From the NCBI GenBank assembly GCA_900155495.1, contig FTLJ01000816.1, positions 1 to 46,740 of the forward strand: a stretch of 46,740 bases of DNA, in the 5' to 3' direction. The position numbers and the translations under genes are program-made. Below, piece by piece: positions 21,456 to 34,100 of this stretch (positions are counted from its first letter, which is position 1; each line of letters begins with the position of its first letter). The notes under the pieces were generated by a model, which was given only the letters and a program-made list of their open reading frames with translations, did no database searches and was not told the DNA's origin. Origin of the DNA: Porogramme epimiltina (lineage: Eukaryota; Basidiomycota; Agaricomycetes; Polyporales; Polyporaceae).

Positions 21456-24147
21456 TTACCCCCGGGTGAGCTCGCTGAAGGCGGCCTCGACGCAGGTCTT
21501 GACCTCACGGTAGCTGACGACGAGGCAGCTCTGCTCGTCACGCGAGACGAGCATGAGGCGCTCGTCCGTGCCGGCATCGAGCTTGTTGAGGCAGGAGAGG
21601 ACGTGCGTGAGGTTCACGACGGGCCGGCCGACGTCGTCGACTTGGTGGAAGACGTAGTCCCGGAAGAGCTTGATGATGTATCGGTCGCCGGTTTCGGACC
21701 AACGCGCCTCGTGGTTGTGCCTGAGTGGTGAACGTAGAATGAATCGCCTGCACGTGGATGTGATGGAGAGGAGGGGTGGGGACGTACTCGGGGCGCTCGT
21801 TGATGAAGCCGAACTTGCAGAGCAGACGGACGAGGCGAGCGTTCTCGAGCTCGCTCATAAGTTCGCCCTCCAGGCGGTCGACGGCACTGCAAGGAGGTCT
21901 ATGTCAATACGGCACATCGCGGCGCAAATTGATGGTGGGACAACAACTCACTTCTGGGCCTCGTCCAGCTCTGTGAGAAGACGGCTGCCGATCATGTCAA
22001 ATAATTGCCCGATGCTCTGCAGCTTCCATCAGACACCCCACGCCCACAGATCGGCTGGCTGTGCGGGAGATTTACCTTGTGTGGTCCTGGTTTGGAGATC
22101 AAGAACAGGGCGACGCTCTTGAGGTCCGCCGAGTAGTTGCGTCCGAGGCTCTCTGCCGCCTTGGCTAGGTTGTTCATCGCGCCTAGGCTGCCTGAGCAAA
22201 GCTGGAAGATAAGTGCGCCAAACATGTGTAGATCTTCTTGCTGCAGAAGGGCCATCTCCGTTTGCATGTCGTGAGTGAGGACGTCGACAATACCGCAGGA
22301 CCCGATGCGGACCCTGTGTGAGCACGGGGCCTTTTGTGAGCGCGTAGTAAGAGAGAGGGCTGGGAAGCGGAAGCACCTGTTCTTGCCAGTGACGAGAATC
22401 TTGGTCGCCTCGATGAGACGGACGGCGAGACCCGCGTCATGGACAGCCTTGACTGCGTTGGCGATTTGAATGACGTACGACCAGACCGTGCGCTCGGGAA
22501 CGCGGTTGTTTTGCGCTTGCAGGCGGCCGTTCTGGAATTGGGGTGCCTTTGGCTTCATGTGTGTCTCGTACAACGTGCGCGCGTTTGGATGATCGTCGTA
22601 TACTACGACCAGGGCTAGACTATACGTGAGAACCTCGAGGTGGCGCGAAGAGGAAGATCTCTTACAGGAGTCGTTAAAGGCGCGGGTGGTGAAAGCTTCG
22701 TGGACGGAAACGATGTTTGGGTGTCGAAGGCGCTGCCATGCCTCGATGTTGGAGAATGCCGATTGTTGCATGAGACGGAAGTCTGAAGCATTGACAACGC
22801 TTTAGCGAATGTGACAGGATCCATATACGAACACGCCTACTCTCAATCCGGCGCAACACATATGTTGCACCGTCGTTGGAATTCACCGCACGGTAGACCA
22901 GAGAATACCAGTTGCCGAATTTACGGCGCTCGGGACCAGCAGATTCGAGCGGGACCAGGGAATGGTACCCCTGGAGCTCGTCTGGGAGGAGAAGGCCAGG
23001 CGGCGCGGCCGTGTGGATGGTCTCCGAGCGTTTCTGCATTTCTTCGCGGACGTCGTCAGAGATGAAGTACCGGTGAGCCAATGCCTCTGGACGGGGGAGA
23101 GTGTAGAGGTGATAATTGAGCTAGAGGATTATGTGATTAATATGCGACTAATCTTTGAACGAAGGACTGTATGTACCGGTTGACGAGTGAACGGTAAGGG
23201 GGTCGGGTAGAATGGGTCCATGCCCGCGCCATCATAGCCGAGCATCTGGTCGTGCGGCATGTCGTACGGGTTGGGAGCGGACTGGATGAGCGTTTCAGAG
23301 ATGATTCGTGAAGATCCGCAAACGCGACGTGATTCACCGCTTGGGTGCCGTCCTCGGCCAAGTGACCGTTATGATCTGCGTAGGCGTAGGGGTTGTAAGG
23401 ATCGTAGTGGTAAACGTCGGCGGACTGTTCATGTTCCTGCTCTTGTTCCGAAGGATAAGAAGAGGAGGAAGGTTCGGATGAGGATTCGCTGAGGGGGACA
23501 GTTTCAGCATAGATAGCGCGCGTGGAGCGTGGAGAGGCGGCAAGAGGGGACGAGGGGCAGCTGAGCGTGTAGGGTACGCACGATGAGATGGATGGTTGTT
23601 GTTGAACAAAAGCCGGCGCAGCGGCAGAAAGGGAAGGGCTCGCGGGATTGAGAGGTCCCTTTGGAACGAAAACGGGGGCATTCACAGCCTGGGCAGGAAG
23701 CGCGGGGGCGGGGGTCGGAGACTCCGGCGAACTGGTGCAGGGTAAGGAAAGGCCGAAAAAGATACGGAGTAGAGCGTACGAGGGAGGGTATTCCTCGATC
23801 TATGGCAAGTGTCAGCAACGGAGCTTGAGTGGGAAGGCGAGAGAGGGAGACGGACCGGAGGATGATAGTAGATACAGCCCTTGTCTTGAAACTTACATGA
23901 TCTAGGCGATGTGTGAGCGTGATGGCTATGGAGGAGGGAGGGGACTGACCCGTAGATGAGAATATTCCTACACTGGCGCTGGGGGGTATCTGGGAACGCG
24001 TTCAGGAGGGATCGCGATGGAGGGGGGAGAGCGGGACAAACCCTTCCTCGCCGGCTTCGGACTCGGGGGGTCGTCGGAGGGCGGAGCAGAGATCTTGACC
24101 GCGGCAGAGGAGGGGCGGGCGAAGAAGGACATGTCGCCGTGGGCCAT
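21456..24147 (-). CDS. PAN3: PAN3, regulatory subunit of the PAN2-PAN3 deadenylase
   Basis: This subunit brings the PAN2 nuclease to poly(A) tails in the cytoplasm. The minus strand starts at 24147 ([14 protein letters not shown]). A GT-AG intron of about 52 nt joins it to [14 protein letters not shown], and a second joins [16 protein letters not shown]. Together these form the N-terminal CCCH zinc finger. A Pro/Ser-rich linker with [13 protein letters not shown] is the PAM2-like region that binds poly(A)-binding protein. The pseudokinase domain follows ([63 protein letters not shown]). The HRD and DFG motifs are replaced, as in all PAN3 proteins. Then come the coiled coil and the C-terminal knob with [20 protein letters not shown]. 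There are at least eight exons. The linker after the zinc finger (about 23700-23880) is the least certain stretch. It is head-to-head with TFIIE-beta. Confidence 0.88.
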
Positions 24148-24396
24148 GCTGGACGGTGCGGCGGCGACGGCGACGATGGCAGGAGGACGACGCTCTGGAG
24201 AGCGAGAGACTCTGGGAGAGCGCAGAGCCGGGCGGTGCCTTGAGGCAGTCGCGGGTCCTCCTCCTCTCTCAAATCCAGTCAGTCGCCCTCAGACGCCCGA
24301 CAAACCACGGCCAAAACATGCGCCCACACATCCACCCGCCCTCCCTCGTCTCTCCCGACCACCACCGTCTCCCCCTCCCCCTCTGACCCGCCCGCC
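24148..24396. promoter_or_regulatory. Shared PAN3 / TFIIE-beta divergent promoter region
   Basis: Only 249 bp separate the two start codons. The sequence is GC- and CT-rich, with no clear TATA box. A shared bidirectional promoter is inferred from the geometry. Confidence 0.6.
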
Positions 24397-25428
24397 ATGG
24401 CCGGCCTCGCCCGCGACGTCGCCGCCTTCAAGACCTCCCTCCAGAGGCTTGACTACCCCACCTGGCACTCCCAGCCCGCTCAGCACGCCACTGCCTCCAC
24501 CCCCGACGCCGACCCAAAGAAGAAGAAGCGGCCAAAGTCGAGCACGTCTTGCCCCACCCTCCTCTCAGCCGACCCGCTGATCCGTCTCCGTCTCTCTAGA
24601 CGTCGTCTACTCCCAGCCCGCAGACACCGGCACGGGCACCAATGTCAACACCCAGCTCGTCTACCTTGTCAGCGAACTCAAGGCGAATGGCAACCCCATG
24701 CGCCTTCAGGACCTCGCCATCCTCACGGGCACCCCCGTTGACACAGACAAGGTCCTCTTTGAGAAGTTCAAGGCCCACGATCGGGTCATTCACGACCCCA
24801 AGACCAACCTCTTCTCATATCGGGTCTGTGTTTTCCTTCTCCTCATCCCCCTTTGCCCCAGGCGGCTCAAGTCTGCCCCACCCTTGCAGCATGACTACAA
24901 CGTGCGCAATAAGGCTGCGCTCCTCACCGAAATACAGCGTCAGACACGGAAAGGAAGCGGCCTCTCTGTGCGGACTCTCAAGGAGAGTTGGAAAGAGGCG
25001 CCACAGGCTATTGAGGAGCTAGAGAAGGAGGGTGAGGTGCTCGTGACCCGCACCCAGAAGGACGGGCAGGCTCGGATGGTCTTTTGGAACGAGGTCAAGG
25101 ACAGGGAGGACCAGGGGGGTGCAAGGGTCGAGAAAGGTACGTATTGTCTGTGCACGGCAGGCTCGCCGCCTAACGCGCAGCAGAGTTCCTCGATCTCTGG
25201 CATGGGCTTGAGGTTCCCAATGACGTGGATCTACTCAAGGCCCTGGCGAACGAGGGCCTGCAGGCGACGGCGGCAGCCGCGCCTATAGCGAGGGGATCTG
25301 CCGCGTCCAAGAAGAAGGGCAAGAAGTCGGCCCCACGACAACGACAGGTCCGCATCACCAACACCCATCTAAAGGGCACCATCGACCTGTCGCGCGACTA
25401 TGTCGCCCCAGGGGCGACGCCCAAGTAG
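24397..25428 (+). CDS. TFA2: Transcription initiation factor IIE, beta subunit
   Basis: With TFIIE-alpha it recruits and regulates TFIIH at RNA polymerase II promoters. Four exons: 24397-24541, 24600-24823, 24890-25136 and 25184-25428. The N-terminus carries the Lys-rich stretch PKKKKRPKS. The first winged helix follows (NTQLVYLVSELKANGNPMRL, LAILTGTPVD, FEKFKAHDRVIHDPKTNLFSY), then the second (YNVRNKAALLTEIQ, LSVRTLKESWKEAPQAIEEL, VFWNEV). The C-terminus is basic (KKKGKKSAPRQRQVRITNTH). The frame change at the first intron cannot be met by any nearby GT. A GC donor at 24542 (TCGA|GCACGT) with acceptor CTCTAG gives KSNVVYSQPADTGTG, which suits the family. The upstream ATG choice is firm because the first exon reads as typical family sequence. 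Confidence 0.9.
24542..24599 (+). other. Candidate GC-AG intron in the TFIIE-beta gene
   Basis: This 58-nt intron begins GCACGT and ends CTCTAG. Frame arithmetic requires a donor at a position equal to 2 modulo 3. The two nearby GT dinucleotides (24537 and 24546) are in the wrong phase, while the GC at 24542 fits. Confidence 0.6.
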
Positions 25429-25928
25429 GATGTTGGTGTTTGTGTTATTGGATGGGAGAGTTGCAGGCACGTTCTCTACTCTATGTACACTGGACTAATG
25501 CTCGATTTCTGCAATCAAGACGGACTACAGCAGTGTTGTTTTCACCATATGTGGCTATTCGGACGATGCTTGTTGTAGCAATGCTACTACGATGACGCGT
25601 CTCTGATGTATCAGCGGGAGACTGGGGATACCGGCGGTGATCACCGTCCGCCGCACTCGCCCCGCCCCGCTCGTAGAGCAAAGGATACATATACCCGGCT
25701 TCCCGCACGGATGACTGTCATCGCGATTGACTGCACTTCTCGCCCTGAGGAGCACGCGGTGATTCTACGCGTCAAACTGGGGCTTACTCAGGCGTCCGAC
25801 TGCGCGAAGAAAGCGGGGCACCATCATTGCCGCCGCCGTGGTATAAAATCCTGTGACTTTCGCTTGGCTTTGTGACTGACAGCGTCTTCTTTCCTTCTTA
25901 CCACCACGTCCTCGGTCTCAGCAGAATC
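25429..25928. other. Intergenic; promoter of the epoxide hydrolase gene
   Basis: This is 500 bp from the TFIIE-beta stop to the epoxide hydrolase ATG. It contains the TATA-like site listed separately. No gene is seen. Confidence 0.55.
25842..25848 (+). promoter_or_regulatory. TATA box (TATAAAA)
   Basis: A perfect TATAAAA sits about 87 bp before the epoxide hydrolase ATG. That distance suits a fungal core promoter with a 5' UTR of roughly 50-60 nt. It suggests a regulated rather than constitutive gene. Confidence 0.65.
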
Positions 25929-27621
25929 ATGCCCGAACCTACAGTCGAAGAAAAGCCCTTCGTGCTCTCTGTCCCCGACGAGGACCTCAGCCTCCTTCGC
26001 AAGAAGCTCGACCTTTTCCGCTTCCCCGACGAGCTGGACAATGCGGGGTGGGACTATGGAACCCCGCTCGCGGACGTCAAGCGACTCACTGAACACTGGA
26101 AGAGCGGCTTCGACTGGCGCAAGGTCGAGGCGAAGATCAACGAGCTCCCCATGTTCACGCGCGACATCGAGGTCGAAGGGTTCGGGAAGTTGAACATCCA
26201 CTACATCCACAAGAAAAGCGAGGTTGCCAACGCTATCCCTCTGTTGTTCGTGCATGGATGTGAGTGCCGTGACTTGTTTGCCGACGTGGACCTAATTGAA
26301 GCGAGGGCAACGACTAATGAGGCTTCTATCACTAGGGCCCGGACATTTCCTCGAGGTGGAGAAGATGCTCCCGTTACTGACGTCGAGCTCCCCGGACCAC
26401 CCAAGCTTCCACGTCGTCGCGCCTAGCCTGCCCAATTTTGGTTTCTCGGAAGCTCCCAAGAAGGCTGGATTCGACGGGCCTAAATATGCTGAGGTACGAC
26501 TACGACGGCTGATGCGAACATTCCAATGGATGCGCTAATCACCGCTTTTTCGCAGGTTGTAAACAAGCTCATGTTGTCCCTTGGATACAATGAATATGGT
26601 GGGTGTCGTAATACTGCGCTTGAGTCGCTTTTGACGATCCGACGCCCATTCTACCCTCAGTCTATCAAGGAGGAGACTGGGGCCACATCGTGAGTCTATT
26701 GCCGCCCTGTCGCCGATTTGCCGCATGACGGACATCCACGTCTTCAGGTTGGCTGCCACACCGTGACCAAGTATGGGCATAAGCATGTCAAGGCATGGCA
26801 TACCAACATGCCCATGTACGTGCCGCTAGGTTGCATTGTCACCACGGAGGTATTTTCGGTCTGACATGCGCACCGTTTTAGCACTTCGGAGCCCAAGCTT
26901 TTCTCTAACCCCATGCTGTACCTGGGGATGTTCTTAATGCCGTTCGACCGCGCCTCAAAAGAGAAGATCGCGTACTCGATGAAGTTCCGAATCAAGGGCC
27001 GCGGGTACTTCATGGAGCAAGCGACGAAGCCACAGACCCTCGGGTACGGCCTCGAGGATTCGCCTGTGGGCCTCCTTGCGTGGGTGTATGAGAAGCTTGT
27101 GGACTGGACGGATGAATACCCCTGGACGGATGACGAAGGTTTATTATACATTTAACCCGTCATGCCTCTTACGCAACTGACGACTCGATTGTTACTCAGT
27201 GCTGAAGTGGATTTCCATCTACTGGTTCTCGCGCGCAGGCCCATCGGCGTCGACGAGGATCTACTATGAGATGACTAGTGGTGGAACCCGGGACTCGAAC
27301 GTCGGCGTCAAGTGGATGTCGGTCCCCGTCGGCGTGTCGCACTTCCCTGCAGAACTCGTTCGCATGCCCCTTTCGTGAGTGTCGAGCCATAATCCTGAGG
27401 GTAGCATCCGCTGACAGATGAGTTGCGGTCGCCCCGGCTGGTCCGATACACACAGATGGGCACATATGCTTGGCAAACTCGTCTTCCAGGTGGAACATGA
27501 GAAGGGCGGTCACTTCGCCGCCTTCGAGCGCCCTGAGGACCTCGCTGGCGATCTGCGCAAGATGTATGGCAAGGGCGGGCCCGCGCATGGGGTTGTCCCG
27601 GGGAAGAATGGGTACGCGTGA
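25929..27621 (+). CDS. Epoxide hydrolase (alpha/beta hydrolase with EHN domain)
   Basis: It opens epoxides to diols through a covalent ester intermediate. Eight exons join in frame: 25929-26259, 26336-26493, 26556-26598, 26661-26689, 26748-26815, 26882-27138, 27200-27374 and 27456-27621, for 408 residues. The N-terminal EHN domain ([27 protein letters not shown]-like INELPMF) packs on the core, as in microsomal-type enzymes. The oxyanion motif HGWPGHF and the nucleophile GGDWGH are both restored by splicing. The lid holds [20 protein letters not shown]. The catalytic His lies in [14 protein letters not shown]. There is no N-terminal membrane anchor, so it is probably cytosolic. Such genes are often expanded in wood- and litter-decay fungi and serve in xenobiotic detoxification (general knowledge). 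The start follows a TATA box. Confidence 0.9.
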
Positions 27622-27930
27622 AGGGACGACCCAAATGGGGGATATCGGAGACGCGACGCCAACATGGTGGCTAAAGCGGTGACGAAGTGTGACGTGTTCG
27701 CCCCCTGCGTAATCTAAAAATTTCCCTTTGTTTGTCAAAATGTCATTGTGTTCCGCGGTACCGCGTCCTATGATTATGATAGTGCTTTCGTAGCTGGAGT
27801 TAAGCATGTCGATCGTCTGGACGCAGTTTAGCTTGCATCTCGCGCGACACTGGTTATTGGTCAATTTGTGAATCTCCCTAAATCCGTGATATTAATGCCA
27901 ACGCAATAAATAGATTCAAAGTCCATCCTA
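27622..27930. other. Tail-to-tail intergenic spacer
   Basis: AT-richer 3' UTR sequence separates the epoxide hydrolase and amidohydrolase stop codons. Nothing else is seen. Confidence 0.5.
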
Positions 27931-30376
27931 TTACTCTCCACCAGAAGAAAGATAGATGCCACCGAACATCATCTTTCCGTCTATCACCGTTGCGAGGACC
28001 TTCGTCTCTAAGATCTCGCTCGCAGGCCGTTCTTCATCCATGATATCGTGATCGAGAACCACAAAGTCCGCTCGCAGTTCGGATTTGAGGTGTCCGAAAG
28101 TGTCTTCAGCGAAAGCGGCGTACGCAGCGTCTGCGGTCATGCCTTTCAGTGCCTGGACGCGGGTGAGCTTCTCGGATGGGAACCTGAAATCATGTTAGTT
28201 GACACAGAAAGATAGATATGTGCCATGCCATGCGCTGACCATCCGTCGTCGCCGTGAGGACTCTTCCCTTCCACGTCCAGGCGCGAGACGGCTGCGTAGA
28301 AGCCGAGGAGGGGGTTGATACCCTCGACTGGGAAATCAGACCCTAGTGGCAAGACACCTTTAGAGGATGTTCTAAGGAGAGTTTGATATGCGTATGCTCC
28401 TTTGATACGCTCTGGACCCTGAATGTGCTTTCAGCATACAATACATGGCCGGATTGTTAAAAAAAAGACTCACGAGCCGCGTCTCCGCGTACCACATGTC
28501 GCTCGTACTGTCAGCAGATTGGTTAGATGTGGAAAGCGTCGGATACTGTGGATACGCACGCGTGTGTCGGCTGAACGCTGGACAGCACTGGACAAATGGA
28601 ATCAGGGAACATCGAAGACGTGAACCGCGTCTCGTAGACTCACCTCCAAGCTGGCCAACACGCTGGAGGTCTTCTAGGCGCATGATTTGCGAGTGCTCGA
28701 TGCGTGGCCGAGACGCCGCAAGTGGGCGTTCGCTACCCACGTTCTTCCCGATTTCTTCGAATGCGTCTAGCACGGCCTTGTTCGCACGATCTCCGATGGC
28801 ATGGATATTCTAGACGCAGAGGTGGCGTTCAATGAATGTCTGGGAGCATATCTATATAATCCGAACTTACGACACCAAACCCTCTGTCATACCACCCACG
28901 AGCGATCTTGCTGAGCTCTGCCTCAGGAAAGCGCATGATACCAGAGACGTCGGACTTGTCCGAATAGGGAGCAAGCAGCGCGGCACCCCATGAACCGAGA
29001 GCACCGTCAGTGAAGAGCTTGACGCTTCGCATGCGGACATGAGCTGCAGGCTCGGGGTCGTAAACTTCTAGTGTTCTGGCTTCCTCTGGTGACAGACGGT
29101 CTGTGTCAGCCATAGTGTACACTCGAATCTGAGGCAAAGGGAGTTAGTTCTCTAGAGGGTAATCGCTACGAGAACTCGTACAGGTAGCTTGCTCTCCGCA
29201 TCCATCCTATATTCACAGCTGTCAGCGTTACGACATACTCACGAGTTATTACAAGCTTACTGCTGGTACAGCTCAAACTCGGCCACACTAGTCGCCGCGT
29301 CGTGTATGCTCGTGAGCCCGACGGAGAGGGCGTCCTGCACCGTACGCTCCGCATATTCGCGCATCTGCTGTGGTGTCCACTTCGGAACTGGTACAAGGTC
29401 TTGGGCGGCATCTAGAAACACGCCGGTAGGTGCACCGGTTGCATCGCGGATGATCTCGCCGCCGGGGACGGACGCGGGAAAGTCTCCACCGAGGTGCTCG
29501 CGCGTAAGCTCGAGTGCACGTGGCGAAAGCCAGAGCGCGTGCACGTCGACGCGGTGGAGCGCTATGGGGAGTGAGGCAAGAGACGGGCGTGAGGCGAGGT
29601 CCGCCTGGTACAGTATTCAGTATTTATCAAGGCGCGGCGGCGAAAAAGCGTACTGCTGTAGGGAAAGCGCCGTCGGTGTCGCTCCAGCGGGTCTGGTCCC
29701 AGCCAATGGCTTCGATCCAGGTGTCGGGCCCAGGAGGATGGCTATGGACATAGTCTTCGAGTATGTCGAGGAGGCCGGACAGAGTGCGCGCTTTATCGAG
29801 TGGAAGCTGCATCTTGAAGCCGTATTGCAGTATGTGAGCGTGCGCATCTGGGGGACCGGAGTACGTTAGCCTGGCTACTGGGGTAGACGCCGCATGGAGC
29901 AAGACGTCACCTGCAAGACCGGGAACGATGATGGAGTTCGCGGGAGCATTGTACACAGGTAGAGGCTTCTTGGCCTTAGGTTCGCCACCATAAAATTTAC
30001 GCACGAGCTCGTTTTGGTACTCGTCCCAGGACGATTGCACTTCCTCTACAACCTTGACGTCAGCTGCAGGTCATGACTCGCGGCAAAATGTCGGATACTC
30101 GCCGAGTGTGCCTACAGCATGAATGTTAGCCTTATTGACCAAAATGCAATCGGCATTCGGTCTCGTGCTATCGACGGTATAGACCTTCCCAGGCTCGGCA
30201 CATAGCGCATAAGAAGCAGGGAAGGATGTGATGGAGGTAGGACCTTTGTTTTGGGAGTAGACGTATGTCGACAGACCGGCAGCTGCTGATGCAAACAGCG
30301 CCCACACGACTTGCTGTTTCCCTGACCCGCCCGAGTTTCGAGGAGTTGCAGGGGCGCGTGCTCCCTTGGGGCTCAT
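27931..30376 (-). CDS. Amidohydrolase family 3 protein (YtcJ-like) with N-terminal membrane anchor
   Basis: This is a metal-dependent hydrolase of the amidohydrolase superfamily. The substrate cannot be told. Exons include 30376-30103, 30063-29911, 29847-29654, 29604-29271, 29206-29182, 29128-28871, 28809-28644 and further ones to the stop at 27931. A hydrophobic segment VVWALFASAAAGLSTYVY near residues 23-40 suggests a signal anchor. Splicing creates the metal site VPGLADAHAHILQYG (HxH). Later conserved blocks are KLFTDGALGSWGAALL, the His-containing NIHAIGDRANKAVLDAF, SVQPTHATSDMWYAETRL and the Asp-containing LPLGSDFPVEGINPL. The C-terminus has ADFVVLD and a final beta-strand pair. The first intron (30064-30102, 39 nt) appears to start with GC. 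Close relatives are common in basidiomycetes. Confidence 0.85.
30064..30102 (-). other. Candidate short GC-AG intron in the amidohydrolase gene
   Basis: The minus-strand sequence begins GCGAGT and ends CTGCAG, with a TGAC branch-like site just before the acceptor. It joins AVGTL to ADVKVVEE. At 39 nt it is short. A GT alternative (30114 to about 30052) would also keep the frame but lose the VGTLADV match typical of the family. Confidence 0.45.
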
Positions 30377-31103
30377 CTTGGTGGTCGTTCGAACCTGGTA
30401 GACAAGGTTCAACAAGCGCCCTCGACGTGTCCGCCACATCTGTGCGTGGGAGACGGCGATCACGGTCGACGGGCATTGGGCATGCGTGTTCTTGGAAGAC
30501 ATCGACGAGAGATGCACATCGTTGAACTCAAGCAACAGAAATACAGCTGCAGGCCCCGGAAAACAGCGGGAAAGGGGACGTATACAACACAACAACAGAC
30601 AGCAGACGGCGGTGCAAATGCGGAGGCATTGGGGAGACGGACACGGGAATGATGATTCGAGATTGAGGATTCGGAACGAGAGAGATGGCCCAGGGATACA
30701 AGGTATGCACGCCGACAGCGACAAACAGATCAAAGATACGATATACTAGGCAGCTAACGTGGGGACGGAGACTGGAGGGGATAGAGGACGGAGATATAAA
30801 CAGCGCTAATAGTACGGTCCTTCAGACGGTAAAGCGGTGGTATGGCGGGCGACGTGACTGCTGTGGCGGCTTCTACTACATATGCGGCATGCGACGATCA
30901 TTACGGGCGTGAGATGCGATGTGTCCTCCTTCAGAGGGCGAATGTGGGCTGTGTGGGGTGCGATACTGGAGTGAGTAAACGTAGTAGACATGTAAACATC
31001 ATAGAGGCTATAGGGCTGTAAAGGGGAGAAAAGACGAGGAAATCGAATCGACAAGACAGACGACAGTTCATGCTTGACGGAGACTAGGCGGAAGTCGCCG
31101 GCT
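30377..31103. other. Intergenic; amidohydrolase promoter and importin-beta 3' region
   Basis: This is 730 bp with no convincing coding signal. Short open frames here have no recognisable similarity and run against both neighbours. Confidence 0.5.
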
Positions 31104-34100
31104 CTACGCCGTCGCGCGCTTGACCATCTGTAGAGGGAGGACACGTCAGCTACAGGCTCGGATCATGGACAAGGTTCAAGGCCACCACGCACCTCGCGAG
31201 CCCACCGCAGCGTCCGCTTCGTCTCCGGCTCCATGCGTCCCTTCATGCGAAGCTCGCTGGCGAGCCAATCCGCAAGAAGCAGCTGCTTGATCTGCCCGTT
31301 AGGGAACGAGTCCGCGAGGTCGCCGACAAGCCCAACAGCGACTTTGATTACCCCTTCCGTTCGCTCGGTGTCAGCGAGACACTTTTGGACGAGCTCGAGG
31401 ATGGTCTGCACGTGCGGCAGGATGAGTTCGATCTGGGGAGTGCCCTTGAAGCCGGCGACGATGCCGGTGTACGCCTCCAAGATGCCCTCGCGCAGGAGAC
31501 CGACGTACTCGACGAGGTCAATGTCCAGCTGAATGCGACGTGCGAGTCAGCGATCAAAGCCTACTGTTATTGCCAACACGTTGCCTTACCGGGTTAGGCT
31601 GAACGCCGCCGGCTTGTCGGAGCACGCCCATTGCGGCCTGGAGGTAAGGTTCGAAGGAGGGGCCAATCGCCATGGCGAGATCACCGAAGCACGACAAGAT
31701 CGAGATCTTGACATCACGGTTGAGCACATCGCTCTGCAGGTTCTCGAGGAGGACGCCCATGAAGGCCTGGCAGTATTGCGCAGTCTGGTCGCCCAGAGCG
31801 CGCGAAATATCGCCAATGATACCAACGGCGACCTTGCAGAGCTGTGTGTCCTCGTGAGCCTTGAGGGCGGGGTAAAGGTGGGGAAGGAACGCGTTGATGT
31901 AGGGGGCAAAGCCCTGCTCGAGTGCGGCTGAGAGAGCACCAACGACTAGGAAAGCGTCCTCCACGAGTGTGGAGGTCTTGCTCGCTGCATTGATGAGCGC
32001 AAGGACGGCCGTCATGATACGGTCGGCCAATGGTTGGATGCCCTTCTCCAGCTTGCGGATGACCGCCTGGACCTGCTGTTAGCCCTGATCATGGAGCGGA
32101 TGGTACAACAGGCTCACCGTGATGACACCGCAGAAATTGGTCATCAAGTCGTTCCAGTTGTTGCGGTCGTCGACGCCAACAATCTGGTTCTGTGATGGAC
32201 GTCTTAAGTTGGTGTACTGGACACACTGAACTCGTGTCTTACCTGCATGTGAAGAAGTTGCTCCATGCGGCCGAGAATAGCTACAGCAGTGTTCTGTACA
32301 ACGCCGACGGTGTCGGCAGTGGAGTGAGTGACGAATGAAATGATCGCCTGGTACGCCGCTGTCCTGTGCTGGCCTTCGCTAGTTGCGCTAGTAGATGGGA
32401 AGCCTTTTCTCAGTAAGATCGACAAATGTGATGTAATAATAGCTTACCTTTCTGTGACGTGCAGGAGAGCACTAACAACACCTTCGTAATAAGGCGAGAG
32501 AGGGCCAGGGGCGTTGAAGCCCTCAGGATCCTCACTTTCGACTGCACCAAGCTGGTCGGCGAGGTTGATGAGGGCCCAGCAGCAGTTCGCAACAATACGG
32601 GAGTTGTTTTGCAGGCCGGCAACAAGCGCGGAAATTAGGGGGTGCAGGTGCACGTCAGGGCGGATGGTAGTGACGAGCAGGTCGCAGATGCGCCCGAGGG
32701 TCCATGCGACAGTATCCTTCACAAGGGCGTGCTGGTCTGCCATCATGTCGATGAGCATGGGCAGCGCCTGGTTCACGAGCGGAGTCAAAACGTTCGGGTC
32801 GGGGCCCTCGAGAATAGACCCGAATGTCATCACGGCGGCTTCACGCAGGTGCCAGTCCGTAGCACGGATGTTGGCCTCAATGAATGGAATAACTGCAGGG
32901 ACGATCGTGTCTTGAACGGCTTGTGCGAGGAGGGCGAGACATGTTGAGGCTGCCATAGAGACGTTCCACTCGTCCTCTTCGGCATCTTCGTCCTGGTGTG
33001 TGAGCAGATCAAGCAGGACTGGGACGATCTCCGGAAGCGCAACCTTCGCGAAGAACTTGCTCTCATTCTCAGGGACTTCACCGTACTCGTTTGCCTAGAC
33101 AATGCGTGAGCAGATGATGGATAACAGCGTGTTGGAGGAGGCATACCTCTGACGCCTCCCACGCAAGGTCAGTCTCAACTTCGCAAACTGTGGACCAGAA
33201 CTCAATCGCCTGCAGCGCAATGGTCTCCTCACTGTGTTTCATGCCCATGACAGTGAGCTGCACAAATAGATGAGCAAATCGGATGACATTGAGAATGATG
33301 CGGAAACCACTCACCCCAAACAACGCGCGCTCCATATAGTAGCTCATCTTATCGTAGTACAACGACATGATCTTTACCAGGCACTCGAAAGCACCAACTT
33401 GGATCGTGGTGTTGCTGTTTTGAGTTGCCTCACAGACGACTTGCATGATGTAATTCCTTTCCCCCTAGATGTAGAAGATTAGCAACGATTTTGGAACAGA
33501 CGCGCTATAATATCGTACCTCGCGATCAAAGTTATCGCGAACAAACTCGAGCGAGTTCAAAAGTGCTTTGATGGCTGCGAGTTGAACATCTTGTGATGGC
33601 TCTTCTTTGCGAGCGCCGTGAATAACAGCAGTCAAGATCTCGTTCGAGCGCATTGATAGAATTTCGGGCTTCTTTTAACCGGCATAATATCAGATATGAC
33701 GGTGGTCAGGAAAGGTGTGAGCGGAAACGTACGCTTTGGAGCGATTCGCAGATGAAACCGATCGTTTGGAGAGTCGCCATCCTCAGGTTGACATTATCTC
33801 CGTTAGCAAAACCAAGGAGGATGCCGACGACATCCATCCACTGGCCATTGGAGAGCTCCACAGAAGCGATGGCTGAGACAACCTGGGCCGCAACAGTGCC
33901 AACCTTGGCGTTGGAGGACGCGAGGGCCATGAGCGCGTCCTGCTTGACCTTGCTCTTCGTATCATTGTCAAGAGCAAGCCAGCGGTTGGCATAGTCGGTT
34001 TGTCGCGCGAGTTCCTGGAAAAAGGGGAGATTAATGTGGCGCGTGCAGGAGGTGGACGAAGAGACGACGTACTCGTGCTGATAGAGTGTTCTTCAACGCG

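Noticed and set aside
30265..30733. Extended N-terminus for the amidohydrolase up to 30733
   Set aside because: The extra upstream residues are Cys/Leu-rich and look like untranslated sequence. The ATG at 30376 directly before a typical anchor segment is more plausible.
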